Assembly: GCA_037178625.1 (NCBI GenBank) | Contig: CM074138.1 | Span: 1,364,001-1,428,000 of the forward strand | Origin: Skeletonema tropicum | Lineage: Eukaryota > Bacillariophyta > Thalassiosirophyceae > Thalassiosirales > Thalassiosiraceae | Direction: 5' to 3' | Length of the DNA stretch: 64,000 nt | Part shown: one piece after another, positions 8,933 to 19,529 of the stretch | Layout: the number at the start of each line of letters is the position of its first letter | Numbering within the stretch: position 1 is the stretch's first letter | The notes under the pieces: generated by a model | The model's input: only the letters and a program-made list of their open reading frames with translations | Told to the model about the DNA's origin: nothing | The model's database searches: none | Position numbers and translations under genes: made by a program

Positions 8933-11097
8933 CTAAGTTGACATGTACGAAGACGCATCAATTTCATCAGGTAGCTCAGGAATATTGACCTCAAAGCGGC
9001 TTTGAACCTTGTCAAGGATCTCTTGATCAGGCTCGCTCGAAATGAACGAAATGGCAATACCCTTTGTTCCGAAACGTCCTGCACGCCCAACACGGTGAAG
9101 GAATTGATCAGAGTCATCAGGGAAATCGTAGTTGATAACAACATTGACACGTTCAATATCGATACCACGGCCGAACAAATCAGTAGAAACAAGGATACGA
9201 GCATTGAATTCCTTGAATGACTTATACTTGGCAATACGCTCCTCCTGCTTTTGACCGGCATGGATGCAGATGGAAGGGAAGTTGCATTCTGTCAAGAGAC
9301 GGTTGAGTTCGTTCGCCCTCGCCACCTTGGACACGAAGATGACAACCTGGTTAAACTCAAGAGCATCAAGTAGATCATTCAACTTTCTGTTTTTCTCAGC
9401 CTCAGCAAGCTTCACGTAATACAATTGCAATCCATGGAGAGTCAATTTGGTGTCATCGTCAACGTAGATTTCCATAGGATCCTGGCAAAACTTCTTGCAA
9501 ACGGGACGAATCTCCTTGCTCAAAGTAGCACTAAACATCATGACCTGCTTCTCGTGAGGAGTCATGCGGAAAATTTCCTGAATATCACGGCGCATGTCTA
9601 AAGACTCCAAAATACGATCACACTCATCCAACACAAAGTGCTTGATATGGTCTAACTTGAGAGTCTTCTCCCTAGCCAATCCCAATACACGTCCGGGAGT
9701 ACCGACAACCACATGAGGGCAGTCGTTCTTTAGCACATCCCTATTTGTCTTGATACTTACACCACCGTAGAAAACAGCTGTCTTAACTTCGGGCAAGTAC
9801 TTAGAGAACCTCTCATACTCGTGAGCAATCTGGAAAGCCAACTCACGTGTGTGACAAAGCACCAATACGCTAACCTGGTTCTCTCCCGCGGGGAAGGCAT
9901 TAGGATCCAACTGATGAAGCGTAGCCAACACAAAGACAGCGGTTTTACCCATACCAGATTTAGCCTGGCAAACAATATCCATACCAAGAACTGCCTGGGG
10001 GATACATTCATGTTGAACTTCCGAAGGGTGCTCAAAACCACAGTCAACTACAGCTCGGAGGCATTCAGGTTTGAGGATGAAATCCTTGAAACCAGATGCA
10101 TGAATTCCGACATAGTGACCCCTGGAGTAGGTGTATTAGAAAGTGAATAATCGATGGTGATCGTTGCAGAGTGATTTTGGGTGGGGGTGGTGTTTGTTTT
10201 TTGCAAAAATAATTTTCAGTCAGAGAGAGTTTATTGAAAGGATGGGAGCCCATCAAAAGATAAAAACAGTATCATGCGACAATTTGCCATTTCTTGAGTG
10301 TGGAGTCGTGATGCCGCGTTAGTGCCTATAGTGTACCATAGTTGTAGTTGTGCCTGGATGGCTTGACAGCCAAGGTCATCTCCCCTCCCCGTCCTCCCCA
10401 AGATCCAGGTGTGCCTATCAACACATCTCCTTCCAATTTGTGTAACAGCACCAGCCATTATTCAAATGAAACTCATGTTCGGCATGCTCTGAAAGTAAAT
10501 TCAGAAACATGTTACCGAAGGCTCCACAGAGACGCCCAAGTGATGAACTATAATGGCACTCTCGGTCGTGTTGATATCAGCCGATACGTATCGTTGGAAA
10601 TCCGTCCACCTTCACCGACGATACTTGAAGGCAACAACCTCATGATCTACAATGGTTGTACAGGGCCGAAGAGATTCATCTGGTGTTCGGATTGCGTCAC
10701 CAATCGATCTTTAGCAGGCGGAGGGTGCGGGACTACGATCAATGACATGCCACAACCACAACATGTCCGGCTCTTACTGGTTGGCTGAGGGGGGGGGGAC
10801 CACAGCAGCTGAAGACCACCCAGGCTTTAGGCATCATCACTGATCTAACGGTCAACTTCTACGGATGAACAGAGCCCCCCATGCTCAATGCAGAGGAGGA
10901 GCTCCAATAGATCTTCATCCACCCACACATCATTGGCCTTGATTACTAATTCCTCCGTACAGTTTTGGGCTGCTTTGTAGCTAGATAACTCACTTCTTCA
11001 CTTCTTTGCCTTCCGCATCGGCAGTCTCTTCAGCGGCGACGTTTTGTTCCTCTTCTTCTTCGTCGTAGTCAACGAGATCTTCTTCGTTATCAGCCAT
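8933..11097 (-). CDS. SUB2: DECD-box RNA helicase UAP56/SUB2 (DDX39)
   Basis: Exon 1 is 11097-10994 and exon 2 is 10121-8933, giving 430 residues, the family's usual length. The N-terminus is [17 protein letters not shown]. The join gives [13 protein letters not shown], matching the UAP56 entry to the helicase core. Motifs: the Q-motif region [14 protein letters not shown], Walker [18 protein letters not shown] (the hallmark that separates this family from DEAD-box proteins), SAT, and [13 protein letters not shown]56/SUB2 works in spliceosome assembly and, within TREX, in mRNA export from the nucleus. The 872-bp intron (10122-10993) is about ten times longer than most others here. Confidence 0.96.
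10122..10993 (-). other. Long first intron of the UAP56/SUB2 gene
   Basis: Donor GTGAGT at 10993-10988 and acceptor CTCCAG ending at 10122, read on the minus strand. It contains a run of ten G at about 10789-10798 and a plus-strand open stretch (10348-10788) that lacks an early ATG and looks non-coding. I find no snoRNA with both C and D boxes. Confidence 0.75.
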
Positions 11098-11440
11098 GGT
11101 TGCAGTTTATGAGATGGGTGTAGTGAAAAAATATCTAAAGGATTTTATGGTTGGAGTTTGCGGCAGCGGACGTTGGATTTGATTTGTGGCGATGAAGCGC
11201 GCCACAACTAAATGGGACTCCCTGCTTGTGGGCATCGCCACATAAGACATCAACTAAGTATCATGCAAATGGAAAGTAAAGTGGATACTCTCTCTCTCTC
11301 AGATTGAGAGCAGGAGGCTAAACTGCATTGATTGGAGCCTATGGTGAATTGTCCTTACATCTCAGTGATCGAGAAGGAAGGAAAAGAAAAGGATATTGAT
11401 TTATATTAGCTTCTTCATAAAGTACCTACCTGAAGGTGAA
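11098..11440. other. Intergenic region (343 bp) upstream of UAP56/SUB2
   Basis: This holds the UAP56 promoter and the 3' flank of the aldo/keto reductase gene. An 8-bp inverted repeat TTGTGGCG/CGCCACAA occurs at 11184-11207, with GCGCGCC inside its right arm, about 90 bp upstream of the UAP56 start. A (CT)n stretch lies near 11290-11300. Confidence 0.5.
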
Positions 11441-12832
11441 TCAAATCACTTTTGTTGGATCCCAATCTGTCCCTGTTACATCATCGTCAGCCCAGCCATC
11501 TCGCCTGCCTAATCTGCCAGCTTTGTAGCCTCTATCAAGTCCGTCTAGTATTTTCATGTCTTCCTGAGTCAAAACAAACTGTGCATCAATTGGATTCACT
11601 CCACCATAGCTATTTTCTGCAATAGCGAGCCGTTCGACCTTTGATTTTGAACCTGATCTTGGTACGCATACGTAACCCTTTTGTAAGGACCACCTCACTA
11701 AAAGTTGAGCCTTTGTGACACCTTTAGTCTTCGCAAGATCAGACAGCACGGCCCATTCATCTGCAGGGCCGTCGACACCACTCAACTTCGACCATGCAGC
11801 ACAACCGACTGCAGCACCGTTGTTATTGCACCAGTTGACCACGTCATCATGTTGATTGAATGGACTCAATTCAAGTTGATTCATAGCAGGGTAATCCTCA
11901 ACATTATCGCCTACGAGATTTGCAATTTCTTTAAGAGGGCCGACTCCATAATTACATACGGAGACTGACTTGACAAATCCACCATCTCGCAGTTCTAGCA
12001 AAGCCTGATACGTTGTCAATCTTCGATCTTTATCTGTCAATGGCGAGTGAATTGATACCATATCCAAGTATCCTACACCAAGCTCGGCGATAGCCTTCTT
12101 CACACTACGTCTCACAGAAACAGGATCAGTGGACTGCTCCGAGTTAGATATCTTGTGTGATATAAACAACCCTTCTCTTCTTTGTCTTCCACCAGCAGAT
12201 CCATCAATAGTCGGTGAAATTGATCTTGACCCAAATCCAAGTGTTTCTACTGCGTGTTTCTCTCCCGCAAGTGAAGTGGCGTCTAGAATCTCGAGTAGTT
12301 CATCCTTTTCTTCTTTGTACACCTTTTCTAATCCTTTCAGGCCATTGCCAAGGTACAACTTGAGAGAAGCTGCAAAATCAGCATTAGAACCATAAAGAGA
12401 TGCCACGTCAAAGTGTCTGACTCCAGCTCGTAATGCTATCGCTGTGCATCTTGGGATCAGCTCTGGAGCAGTTTTGTACAATGAATAGCCAACGCGAGGA
12501 ATTTGTATTGTCGCTTTGCCTTTCCTTCCACCTCTAATTGGCATCAACGGAGGTGGATCCAACGAAGGGATGATTGATGGTCGAATTTTCCCTGATCTTA
12601 CAGTGGTTGCGGCAGCGCTGCTGCTGCTACTACTACTACTTCGTGCTGCGTTGAAAGCTGAGATATCCACTGTCTCGGCTTCCATTTGTGCCGAGACAAT
12701 GGAAGGTGCCCCCAAAAGACCAGCAGCGGAGAGTACGGCATCACGGCGTGTGGGCAGCTGTAGGGCATCTGCCGCTACGCAGATCATCAGTATGACGGCG
12801 ACGCCATGTACACTTCTTAGTAGCGGTAGCAT
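11441..12832 (-). CDS. Aldo/keto reductase, secretory or plastid-targeted
   Basis: A single exon of 463 residues from the ATG at 12832; the frame runs further upstream but without ATG. The catalytic tetrad of aldo/keto reductases is visible: Asp and Tyr in FDVASLYG, Lys in FISHKI, His in VSIHSPL. The NADP-binding C-terminal signature VCVPRSGSKSKVE is present. The N-terminus has a signal peptide (about 1-24) and then a twin-Arg leader (TRRDAVLSAAGLLGAPS) ending in VSA, suggesting thylakoid-lumen delivery. A poly-Ser stretch precedes the barrel. An insertion of about 60 residues sits between the second-strand region (SLYGSNADF) and the catalytic Lys strand. The substrate cannot be predicted. 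Confidence 0.88.
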   Translation of the reverse strand: MLPLLRSVHGVAVILMICVAADALQLPTRRDAVLSAAGLLGAPSIVSAQMEAETVDISAFNAARSSSSSSSSAAATTVRSGKIRPSIIPSLDPPPLMPIRGGRKGKATIQIPRVGYSLYKTAPELIPRCTAIALRAGVRHFDVASLYGSNADFAASLKLYLGNGLKGLEKVYKEEKDELLEILDATSLAGEKHAVETLGFGSRSISPTIDGSAGGRQRREGLFISHKISNSEQSTDPVSVRRSVKKAIAELGVGYLDMVSIHSPLTDKDRRLTTYQALLELRDGGFVKSVSVCNYGVGPLKEIANLVGDNVEDYPAMNQLELSPFNQHDDVVNWCNNNGAAVGCAAWSKLSGVDGPADEWAVLSDLAKTKGVTKAQLLVRWSLQKGYVCVPRSGSKSKVERLAIAENSYGGVNPIDAQFVLTQEDMKILDGLDRGYKAGRLGRRDGWADDDVTGTDWDPTKVI

Positions 12833-13135
12833 CGTGGAGCTCCAGTGCACCTGTTGAATCGAATGCCATGAGCAAAGCAAGATAAAAGTGACGCGGTTCC
12901 CGTGGTGACGCGTACAAAAAATCTTCGATGATCCCACACTACAGGTCTCGCATCTACAGAAACATTCAGAAGGTTGGTTAGGTTAAAGAAGTGATGATAG
13001 TGAAGAAGGGGTGTCAAATGGGTGCATTTGATGGTGATTTGTGGTACTAGTATGTACGATTATGGTACTTTAAGGTATGTAGGGGGAATGTTTTCTGTAG
13101 AAGCTCTAAGATCTGAAGCACCTTGAGAACCCGAT

Positions 13136-13585
13136 TGAATAATCGTAAATAACACCGGTCCGGCCGTCAATCACCAGACCGCAACCATGGTGCCCACACT
13201 GCCGCTGCCGAAATAGACCAACTTAATCGCCGACCTATGGGCCCATCGATGGCCAATCATTAGTATGGACAATTAAGTTAGTGCCGAAGCCCTCGCCGCA
13301 GCCAAATCCCCAAAGAGAAGGCAGAATGGTGACGATGATTTATCACGGCGATGTTCGGCGCTCGCCGGCCAACGAACAGTGCTTTTCGAACATCTCAATG
13401 ACCGTTTCTTCTGCATCCAAGCACGATAACATGTTTATAATAGTCTATACTAATGATTGGCCATCGATCGGCCCATAGGTCGGCAATTAAGTTGGTCTAT
13501 TTCGGCAGCGGCACCATGGTTACGGTGTGTGGTGTGTTGCGGTTTGGTGATGGACGGTCGGGCCGGTGTTATTTACGATTATTCA
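13136..13585 (+). mobile_element. MITE-like foldback element, copy 1
   Basis: The ends at 13137-13158 and 13563-13584 are a perfect 22-bp inverted repeat, with one more matching base outside. The inversion continues inward imperfectly to about 13263 and 13447 (for example AATAGACCAACTTAATCGCC against GGCAATTAAGTTGGTCTATT). A central 150-bp core (about 13281-13433) is also found, diverged, in the element at 41284-41936. No transposase frame is present. I could not define a target-site duplication. A non-autonomous DNA transposon is the best reading. Confidence 0.75.
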
Positions 13586-13796
13586 GTTCTTAGAGGTTAT
13601 CTCGAAGTCTCAGTTCATACATACATCAAAGTACATAATCATAGATACCACCTACACAAATCACTTGCTTTCACCCTCCCCATCATCCCAAACATACCAC
13701 CATCAACCATTCTTCGCTGAGTAGAGATAACCGAGACCTGTAGTGTGGATGATCCTCGAATCCTTTCTACCCTTTCTCCTTTCTCCCTCTTTTCAG

Positions 13797-13855
13797 TTCG
13801 TCACGGATCCGGACCCGTGACTGACCCGTGACTGACCCGTGACGAAGTCACGGCT
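13797..13855. repeat. Short tandem CCCGTGAC repeats upstream of the RUS gene
   Basis: Three close copies of CCCGTGAC (CTGACCCGTGA unit, period 11) are followed by GAAGTCACGG and preceded by GTCACGG, giving alternating GTGAC/GTCAC cores. This could be a transcription factor binding cluster about 150 bp upstream of the RUS start codon. Confidence 0.45.
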
Positions 13856-14007
13856 CAACGATAGCATCAAATAAAAATGGCGCCACACTGTCACAACATC
13901 ATACGAAGTCAGCATTATGAAGAGCCGATTCAGCCATCTCAATCATATCATCGCCGACCCTGCCGAACTCCTCGACTTCCAGGTTTACTTCGTCTTCTAA
14001 CAGCACG

Positions 14008-15878
14008 ATGATCAGAATCAAGGCGGTACTATCTCGGGAGCTGCGCCCGGCATCATCACTCTTCTTCAACTATTCATATCGCTGCTCTGTGCCGCGGCCA
14101 CATAGACGCGCTGCGTGTGCTACTGTCACTAGTGCAAACAGATATCATCGTCAAAGGAGATGCTTCGGAAGTAAGCCATCACCTTTCAAAGGACAAATCC
14201 AAGTACTCGAGCAAACTATATCATCTTCTATAGCCAATCATACAGCCTCTTATGATGAGGAAGATAAGGGATCCGTCAAAATAAGAGGCCATGTCGTGTA
14301 TCAACCTACTACTGATGTAGCAGGATGGCAAGTGGTTAAGAAACCTCTCGAAACTTCAAATAAAGGCACATCATCGCCATCTTTTTCGATACCAACAAAC
14401 ATAAGAAGCATTCCCTTCATACATCATTTCCTTCCTGCGAACTTTCCTCATTCTGTAGACAAATCATATGCAACCTATGCAACTTACTGCTTCTTGGGAT
14501 CGGTTGCTGGTTCATCCGCCATGGTGCTCAGCACTCAGGCGCTATTGGTGGCTGTCGGGGTAGGAACGCAAAGCGCAGCTCCAATGGCAGCAGCATTGAA
14601 TTGGGTAATGAAGGATGGAGTGGGTCAGCTGGGTGGAGTACTATTTGCTAGTCAACTTGGAAAAGGAGGCATGGATGTAGATTACTGGAAGAACAAGACA
14701 GGTAAATGGCTGGGACCATTGGCCCATAAGAAAGGTGCAAAGAAACGCGGAAACTTTCAGAGAGGTACAGCAGACACAAACCCAAAACGATGGCGAATGG
14801 TTGCCGCATTAGCTTTGGACTTGAGTACTCTTCTTGAGATATGCACGCCTTTTTTGGGAGCAGAGTACTTCTTGCCTTGCGCAAGCATTGCTAATATCGG
14901 AAAAAATATTGGCTTCTTGGCGGCCAGCGCAAGCAGAGCGGCCATACATCAAAGCTTAACAAAGACTGAAGGCAAAACTAGCAATCTAGGAGATGTTACC
15001 GCGAAGGCTGGTTCGCAAGCAAGTAAGTACATATTTGAAAGGTCGCAAGTTTCCTGAAGTTTATTGCTCTCTTTTATCTCTAACTTTTCTTCTGTGAACA
15101 CTTTGTAGTTCTTGCTTCTCTCTTAGGGACAGGCTTCGGAATAATCTTCTCGCAAACATTTTGCTCAGACTATGGAACTGCAGGGATACTAGCTGGGTTT
15201 GTTGTACTTTCAGCAGCTCATCAAGTATGTACCTACAAAGCAATTCAGGCAGTTCCGCTGAAAACCTTGGATAGACATCGACTTCATATTGTTCTAGACT
15301 CATACATGCAATCAAATTTAGATCAAGTCATTGGACAAAGCAATATAAGTGAGCAAAGCAGCTGGACAGCTCCACTGACGCCGACTGAAGTTGCAGAGAG
15401 AGAATCATTTTTACCATTGATGCCACCCGATCAATCAGTTCGATGGCTTTCAGTTGGAGCTTCGTTGGTAGAAATTTGCCCTGCAGGTGTAGATGAGCTG
15501 GAAAGTTTAATGATATGCAAAGAGGACGGAGAGGCAGGAGTGAATGGTGGTGAATATGAGAAGTATATACTCAAAGTTCTTCCCTCGGCTGACACAGGTA
15601 GTGATGATGGTGCCGTTCAACTTACATTTTTTGAAGGTGCAAGTGATGATGATTTACTCAAAGGTATGTTCCATGCGTATGCAGCACATGAATGCATGAG
15701 AAACAGAGTGGTGTTCAGAGAAGAAACATCTGCAATCGTGGATCACTCTTATGCAGTTGTCAATTCTCAAATGACTCAATTCATGAGTCATCTTGAAGAG
15801 AGAGGATGGCAAATGGAGACAGGATTTGTCAACGTCGAATGCGGTTCTTCTTTCAGGCTGAAGATTGAAGAAGTGTGA
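14008..15878 (+). CDS. RUS family protein (ROOT UVB SENSITIVE, DUF647)
   Basis: Two exons, 14008-15022 and 15109-15878, encode 594 residues. The 86-bp intron (GTAAGT...TAG) restores GSQAILASLLGTGFG. DUF647 landmarks: ALNWVMKDGVGQLGGVLFAS near 193-212, KRWRMVAALALDLSTLLE near 250, repeated small-residue membrane helices, and after the splice LSAAHQVCTYKAIQAVPLKTLDRHR, matching the end of the DUF647 core. The C-terminal 200 residues are the usual divergent RUS tail. The Arg/Ser-rich N-terminus looks like an organelle presequence. Plant RUS proteins act in UV-B response, vitamin B6 homeostasis and auxin transport; their biochemical activity is unsettled. Confidence 0.88.
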
Positions 15879-16059
15879 TGTTTATAACATAAAAATACAA
15901 ATACAAATTTTCATTGTGCGTTAATAAGTAGTAAAAAGACCAGCCTACCATTAGTGGAGGTGCAGAGGATAGCATTCTTTCCCATGAGAACATGCTGATG
16001 CAAAAAGGAAAAGCCTTGAAGAAACAAAATGGGGACGCCTCGGGTAGGCAAAAGATGAA

Positions 16060-16132
16060 GCCCATTGGCGGAGTCGAACCACCGACCTCATCATTACTAA
16101 TGATGTGCTCTAACCAACTGAGCTAAATGGGC
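16060..16132 (-). tRNA. trnT-AGU: tRNA-Thr (anticodon AGT)
   Basis: On the minus strand a full 73-nt cloverleaf folds. The acceptor GCCCATT pairs with AATGGGC. The D arm is GCTC/GAGC. The anticodon stem is CATCA/TGATG around loop TTAGTAA, giving AGT. The T arm is GGTGG/CCGCC with loop TTCGACT. The internal promoters TAGCTCAGTTGG (A box) and GGTTCGACTCC (B box) are intact. There is no intron and no encoded CCA. Confidence 0.96.
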
Positions 16133-16375
16133 GCTTGATATAAAATGTCACATTGAAAGTAATAAAAAATATAACAAGAGGAAGTGGTTTACCTTCCTAT
16201 GATTGCCCTACCTCTTTACCCACATATTGCAGTGACTCAGCCTCAACATCAACAAATAATAAACCAGCCAACAAAAGCGCAGAGCAAAACTCTAGCACAA
16301 GTTGTACGATAACGTAAAAGCGTTCCACCCGTCTGATCATAGAATAGCATTAGTACAACTATTCGATCCACCACG

Positions 16376-17945
16376 ATGAAGACATTCATCGCCCTACTAG
16401 CCTCAGCACTGGTGACTGCGCCAACCGAGGGATTTCAAAGCATCCCAATCACATCAAATACCCTTACATTCCAATCTACTCAACTTCAATCCGCCACAGC
16501 CGATGATAATGACGCACTCACACTGAAAGCGGAAGTATCTCGTCGTCAAACATTCGAGCTGGCCTTTGCAGCCGTTGGTCTCACAACAACTTTCGCAGGA
16601 ACACGTGAGAATACTCCACAAGATTATGGACTTTGGGGAATCTTACCTGTAGGCCCGTACAAACGCAAGAAAACAATTATGGAAACTATTGTGGATGATA
16701 CTATCTGGACAATGGATCAAAAGTTTGGTATCTTGAATGTACAAGTGCCACTCCGCATGACTGTTATCAAACTGCCCGAAGGGGGATTATTCGTATATGA
16801 TCCTATTGCGGCTACACCAGAGCTATTGGGCATGATGAAACAATTGGAGGAGAAACATGGCCCCGTGAAACATATTGTTTTGGGATCTGTGGCCATTGAA
16901 CACAAAACCTACGCGGGTGTGTTTGCACAAAAGTTTCCAAATGCGCAAGTATGGACTCAACCGGGACAATATTCATTTCCATCCAACTTACCAATCCCCT
17001 TCCTTGGATTTCCAGCTGGTCGAACAAATGTCATTCCTGCCAATGCCGCAGATGCTCCTGCTGATTGGAAAGACTTTGAATTCCGAACATTGGGCCCTCT
17101 GATTTCCAAAGATGGAGCATTTGGTGAAACAGTATTCTTCCACAAGCCCACCAAAACTTTGCTTGTGACAGATACAGTTGTGGAAGTTACCAAGGACGTG
17201 CCCAAAATTTTTGAGGACGATCCAAAGCCTTTGTTGTATCATGCAAGGACTACTGTCACTGAAGTTGTTGAAGATACTCCAGAAGTTCGAGAACGTGGTT
17301 GGAGAAGAGTTGTCTTGTTTGGATTATTCTTTACACCTGGTGCTTTGATGATCAAGGACACGTAAGTTCTACTGTGTCGATGTTTTCTGTCATCATTCTT
17401 TCGTGTCGACATGATGTAAACTCATTTGTTCATCGTTTTTATTGGCTTCCACCAGTAACACTGCTCTTGCAGAGAGACGACCCGACATCAACTCTGATTT
17501 TGCCGGCATTTACCCCTGGGACTGGGTCGGCGACGACATTGCCAGTTTCAAAGCACTCCAGGGAGGTCTGCTGGTAGCACCAATCTTGCAACAACTCATC
17601 TTAAACCGCGAACCTATCGAAGTTCTCGACTTTGCCGATGAGGTAGCCAAATGGCCAATCAAACGTATCATTCCGGCACATCTTAAGAACAATCTAAAGT
17701 ACACTGGAAAGGATTATCGGGCTGCGTTTTCATTCTTGGAAGCCAAGGGTGTGAAGAAGGGATTGCCCAAACCGCTAGATATTGATATGAAGTCGTTACG
17801 TGATGCTGATGTTGGTTTATTAGAGAGTGGGGCAGTAGCAAAGTGTCCTCCATTGCCTGGTGGAAAGGTGAGCAGAGAAGAGATTCTGAAACAGACTGTG
17901 TATGGATGTCGAGCTGACCTCTGTGCACCCAGAAGTAGCCCATAA
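16376..17945 (+). CDS. DUF4336 protein, plastid-targeted
   Basis: Two exons, 16376-17361 and 17456-17945, encode 491 residues. The 94-bp intron (GTAAGT...CAG) joins MIKDT to NTALAERRPD. The signal peptide (1-19) ends ...TEG-FQS with Phe at +1, a diatom plastid-type site. A twin-Arg leader (SRRQTFELAFAAVGLTTTFAG) follows at about 55-75. The body matches DUF4336 proteins of plants and algae: WTMDQKFGILNVQVPLRMTV, HIVLGSVAIEHKTYAGVFA, ETVFFHKPTKTLLVTD and the C-terminal KRIIPAHLKNN. The fold is thought to be related to metallo-beta-lactamase proteins, but no full HxHxDH metal site is seen. Function is unknown. Confidence 0.85.
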
Positions 17946-18137
17946 GATGATAAGGTTGGAGTGAAAAGTTATGGTGCTGATAGATGCTCTTCATTGCTAA
18001 ATTGAATACAAGAATTCATTCGAATATCGTAGAGGCAAATAATCTATGTATATGTAGTTTTATTAGCCTGATTATTGATTTGTTTGTAGTATCACTTTTC
18101 ACCCCACACTTCCATTGTTTACAACCACGTCATATGA

Positions 18138-18767
18138 TCAGGCAATGATGGAATTCCACTTGGAGTCATCCTTCTTCTTCAAAGTAATGATTACTTTGTC
18201 CGGTTTCTTCTTGAAAGTAGCCTTTTCAATATCACCATACAGCTTTGCAAAGGTCAAACATCTATCTTCCTTCCTCTCTTCGACAATTTCTTTGACAGTC
18301 TCTGGTGCAGAATCCATGATGAGTTGTCCCTTGTCCTCCTCTTCATCTTCCTTGGAAGAAGGAGCAGTAGTAGTTGCAGAGGAAGGTGAAGTGATGGCAT
18401 AATCTTTCACTGTAAGACACAATGATCGTTCCGTGAAATCAATCGTAATATTCTCATCATCACAGTTTCCAACCCCAGGTAAATTGACATATATCTTAAC
18501 CTTGGCCCCATCATCCAAAAATGCATAGTTTGTAATGTTTGATTTGGCCATGAGTGATAATTTGGACATGCTGGCACTAGATGATACGGAGGAGACGTTG
18601 CTGGTAATCGAACTTGTGCTCAGCAATTTGGGTTCGATTTTGCCATCCCATTTTGGACCATTGGCGGTTTTGGCATGGGCGAAGTAGTAGGCGTTCTTGC
18701 CCTTTCGTTCGATGTTGTCGCGGAGAGCTGATAGATCTTCTTCTGGTTGTGTTTCTTCGGCCGACAT
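18138..18767 (-). CDS. CS-domain protein (CacyBP/p23-like co-chaperone)
   Basis: A single exon of 209 residues. An N-terminal helical segment (LRDNIERKGKNAYYFAHAK) and a Ser-rich linker lead to a CS domain at about 78-205: NYAFLDDGAKVKIYVNLPGV, ENITIDFTERSLCLTV, then, after a Ser/Glu insertion of about 45 residues, CLTFAKLYGDIEKATFKKKPDKVIITLKKK. The KxxKVIITLKK strand and closing W are typical of calcyclin-binding-protein-type CS domains, which bind Hsp90 or Siah/SCF ligases. The insertion within the beta-sandwich is unusual. An E2F-like GCGCGCCAAAAA lies about 300 bp upstream (near 19067). Confidence 0.85.
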   Translation of the reverse strand: MSAEETQPEEDLSALRDNIERKGKNAYYFAHAKTANGPKWDGKIEPKLLSTSSITSNVSSVSSSASMSKLSLMAKSNITNYAFLDDGAKVKIYVNLPGVGNCDDENITIDFTERSLCLTVKDYAITSPSSATTTAPSSKEDEEEDKGQLIMDSAPETVKEIVEERKEDRCLTFAKLYGDIEKATFKKKPDKVIITLKKKDDSKWNSIIA

Positions 18768-19529
18768 ATTGTTTATGATGTGGTGAGGCTATTCTTGCTG
18801 TTTTATTGTAAACTTGGTTTGATTTCAGTGTAGGTGGCATAAGATAGAAGGAAATTAATCAATATGCAGATGCGCGACGCTTGATCTGCTGCTGGTGTAG
18901 TGATTCTTGGCTGTATCTGTGTCCAAAGAGGCTAGAGCAGGGTTCTCCGCGGAGTGTACCTACCATAGCACATAGCATTGCAAGCTGCTCTTCATCGAAT
19001 GATGAGGTCGAGGTCGTGGCCGCGGTGCTGACGCCGACGAGTCAAAAAAATGTGTGGACGAGACCAAGCGCGCCAAAAAAGACTAAGGTGAAAAGATCTT
19101 GCTTTCGTCACGCACGAACCCTTTCGTCGTCGCCTCTGCTTGCTACTTGATCTAAAGAGAGCTCACAATGGCTATGGCCTATCATAATATATGTATTGGC
19201 TGCGGCGGCAGGGCAAGCTTCTCCCGGCTTTCGTGCTTTTGTTCTTGCTGCACGAAATTCTCTTGCTGCATAAAAGTGAGCATAATAGAGCACTTGTTTT
19301 TTGGGTAGGTGCTTTCGTAGATCCAAAAGGTTCATCTGTATAATGTATTCTCTAGTTGTTATTATATGATTATGAGATTGGTGCTAAGCAGTATGCCAAC
19401 ATGTGAAGAACTGTTCTTTGCCTTACAGAGCACAGAGCTTGTAAGAGCCTGTTTTTTCTTATTACAATTACAATCTGCTGAGCAGTTTCTCCTTATGAAC
19501 TTTCTGATTACTAGTAATAGTAAAACTCT
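18768..19529. other. Intergenic region (762 bp)
   Basis: This lies between the CS-domain gene start and the 3' end of the Helitron RepHel frame. It probably contains the left (3') terminus of the Helitron, but I could not identify a CTRR end with an adjacent hairpin with confidence. No coding frame of note. Confidence 0.4.

Larger units (their letters stand above)
12833..14007. other. Intergenic region (1,175 bp) with an inverted-repeat element
   Basis: This lies between the divergent aldo/keto reductase and RUS genes. It holds the terminal-inverted-repeat element at 13136-13585 and, near 13797-13855, a cluster of short CCCGTGAC direct repeats. A 27-codon open stretch starting at 13917, just before the RUS start, could be an upstream ORF. 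Otherwise I see nothing coding. Confidence 0.6.

Noticed and set aside
10348..10788. 146-codon plus-strand open stretch inside the UAP56 intron
   Set aside because: It opens with TTG, has no early ATG, no recognisable domain and biased low-complexity content. It is best treated as intron sequence.
19340..19360. CTAG near 19351 as the Helitron 3' end
   Set aside because: No convincing hairpin at the expected distance, so the terminus is left undefined.
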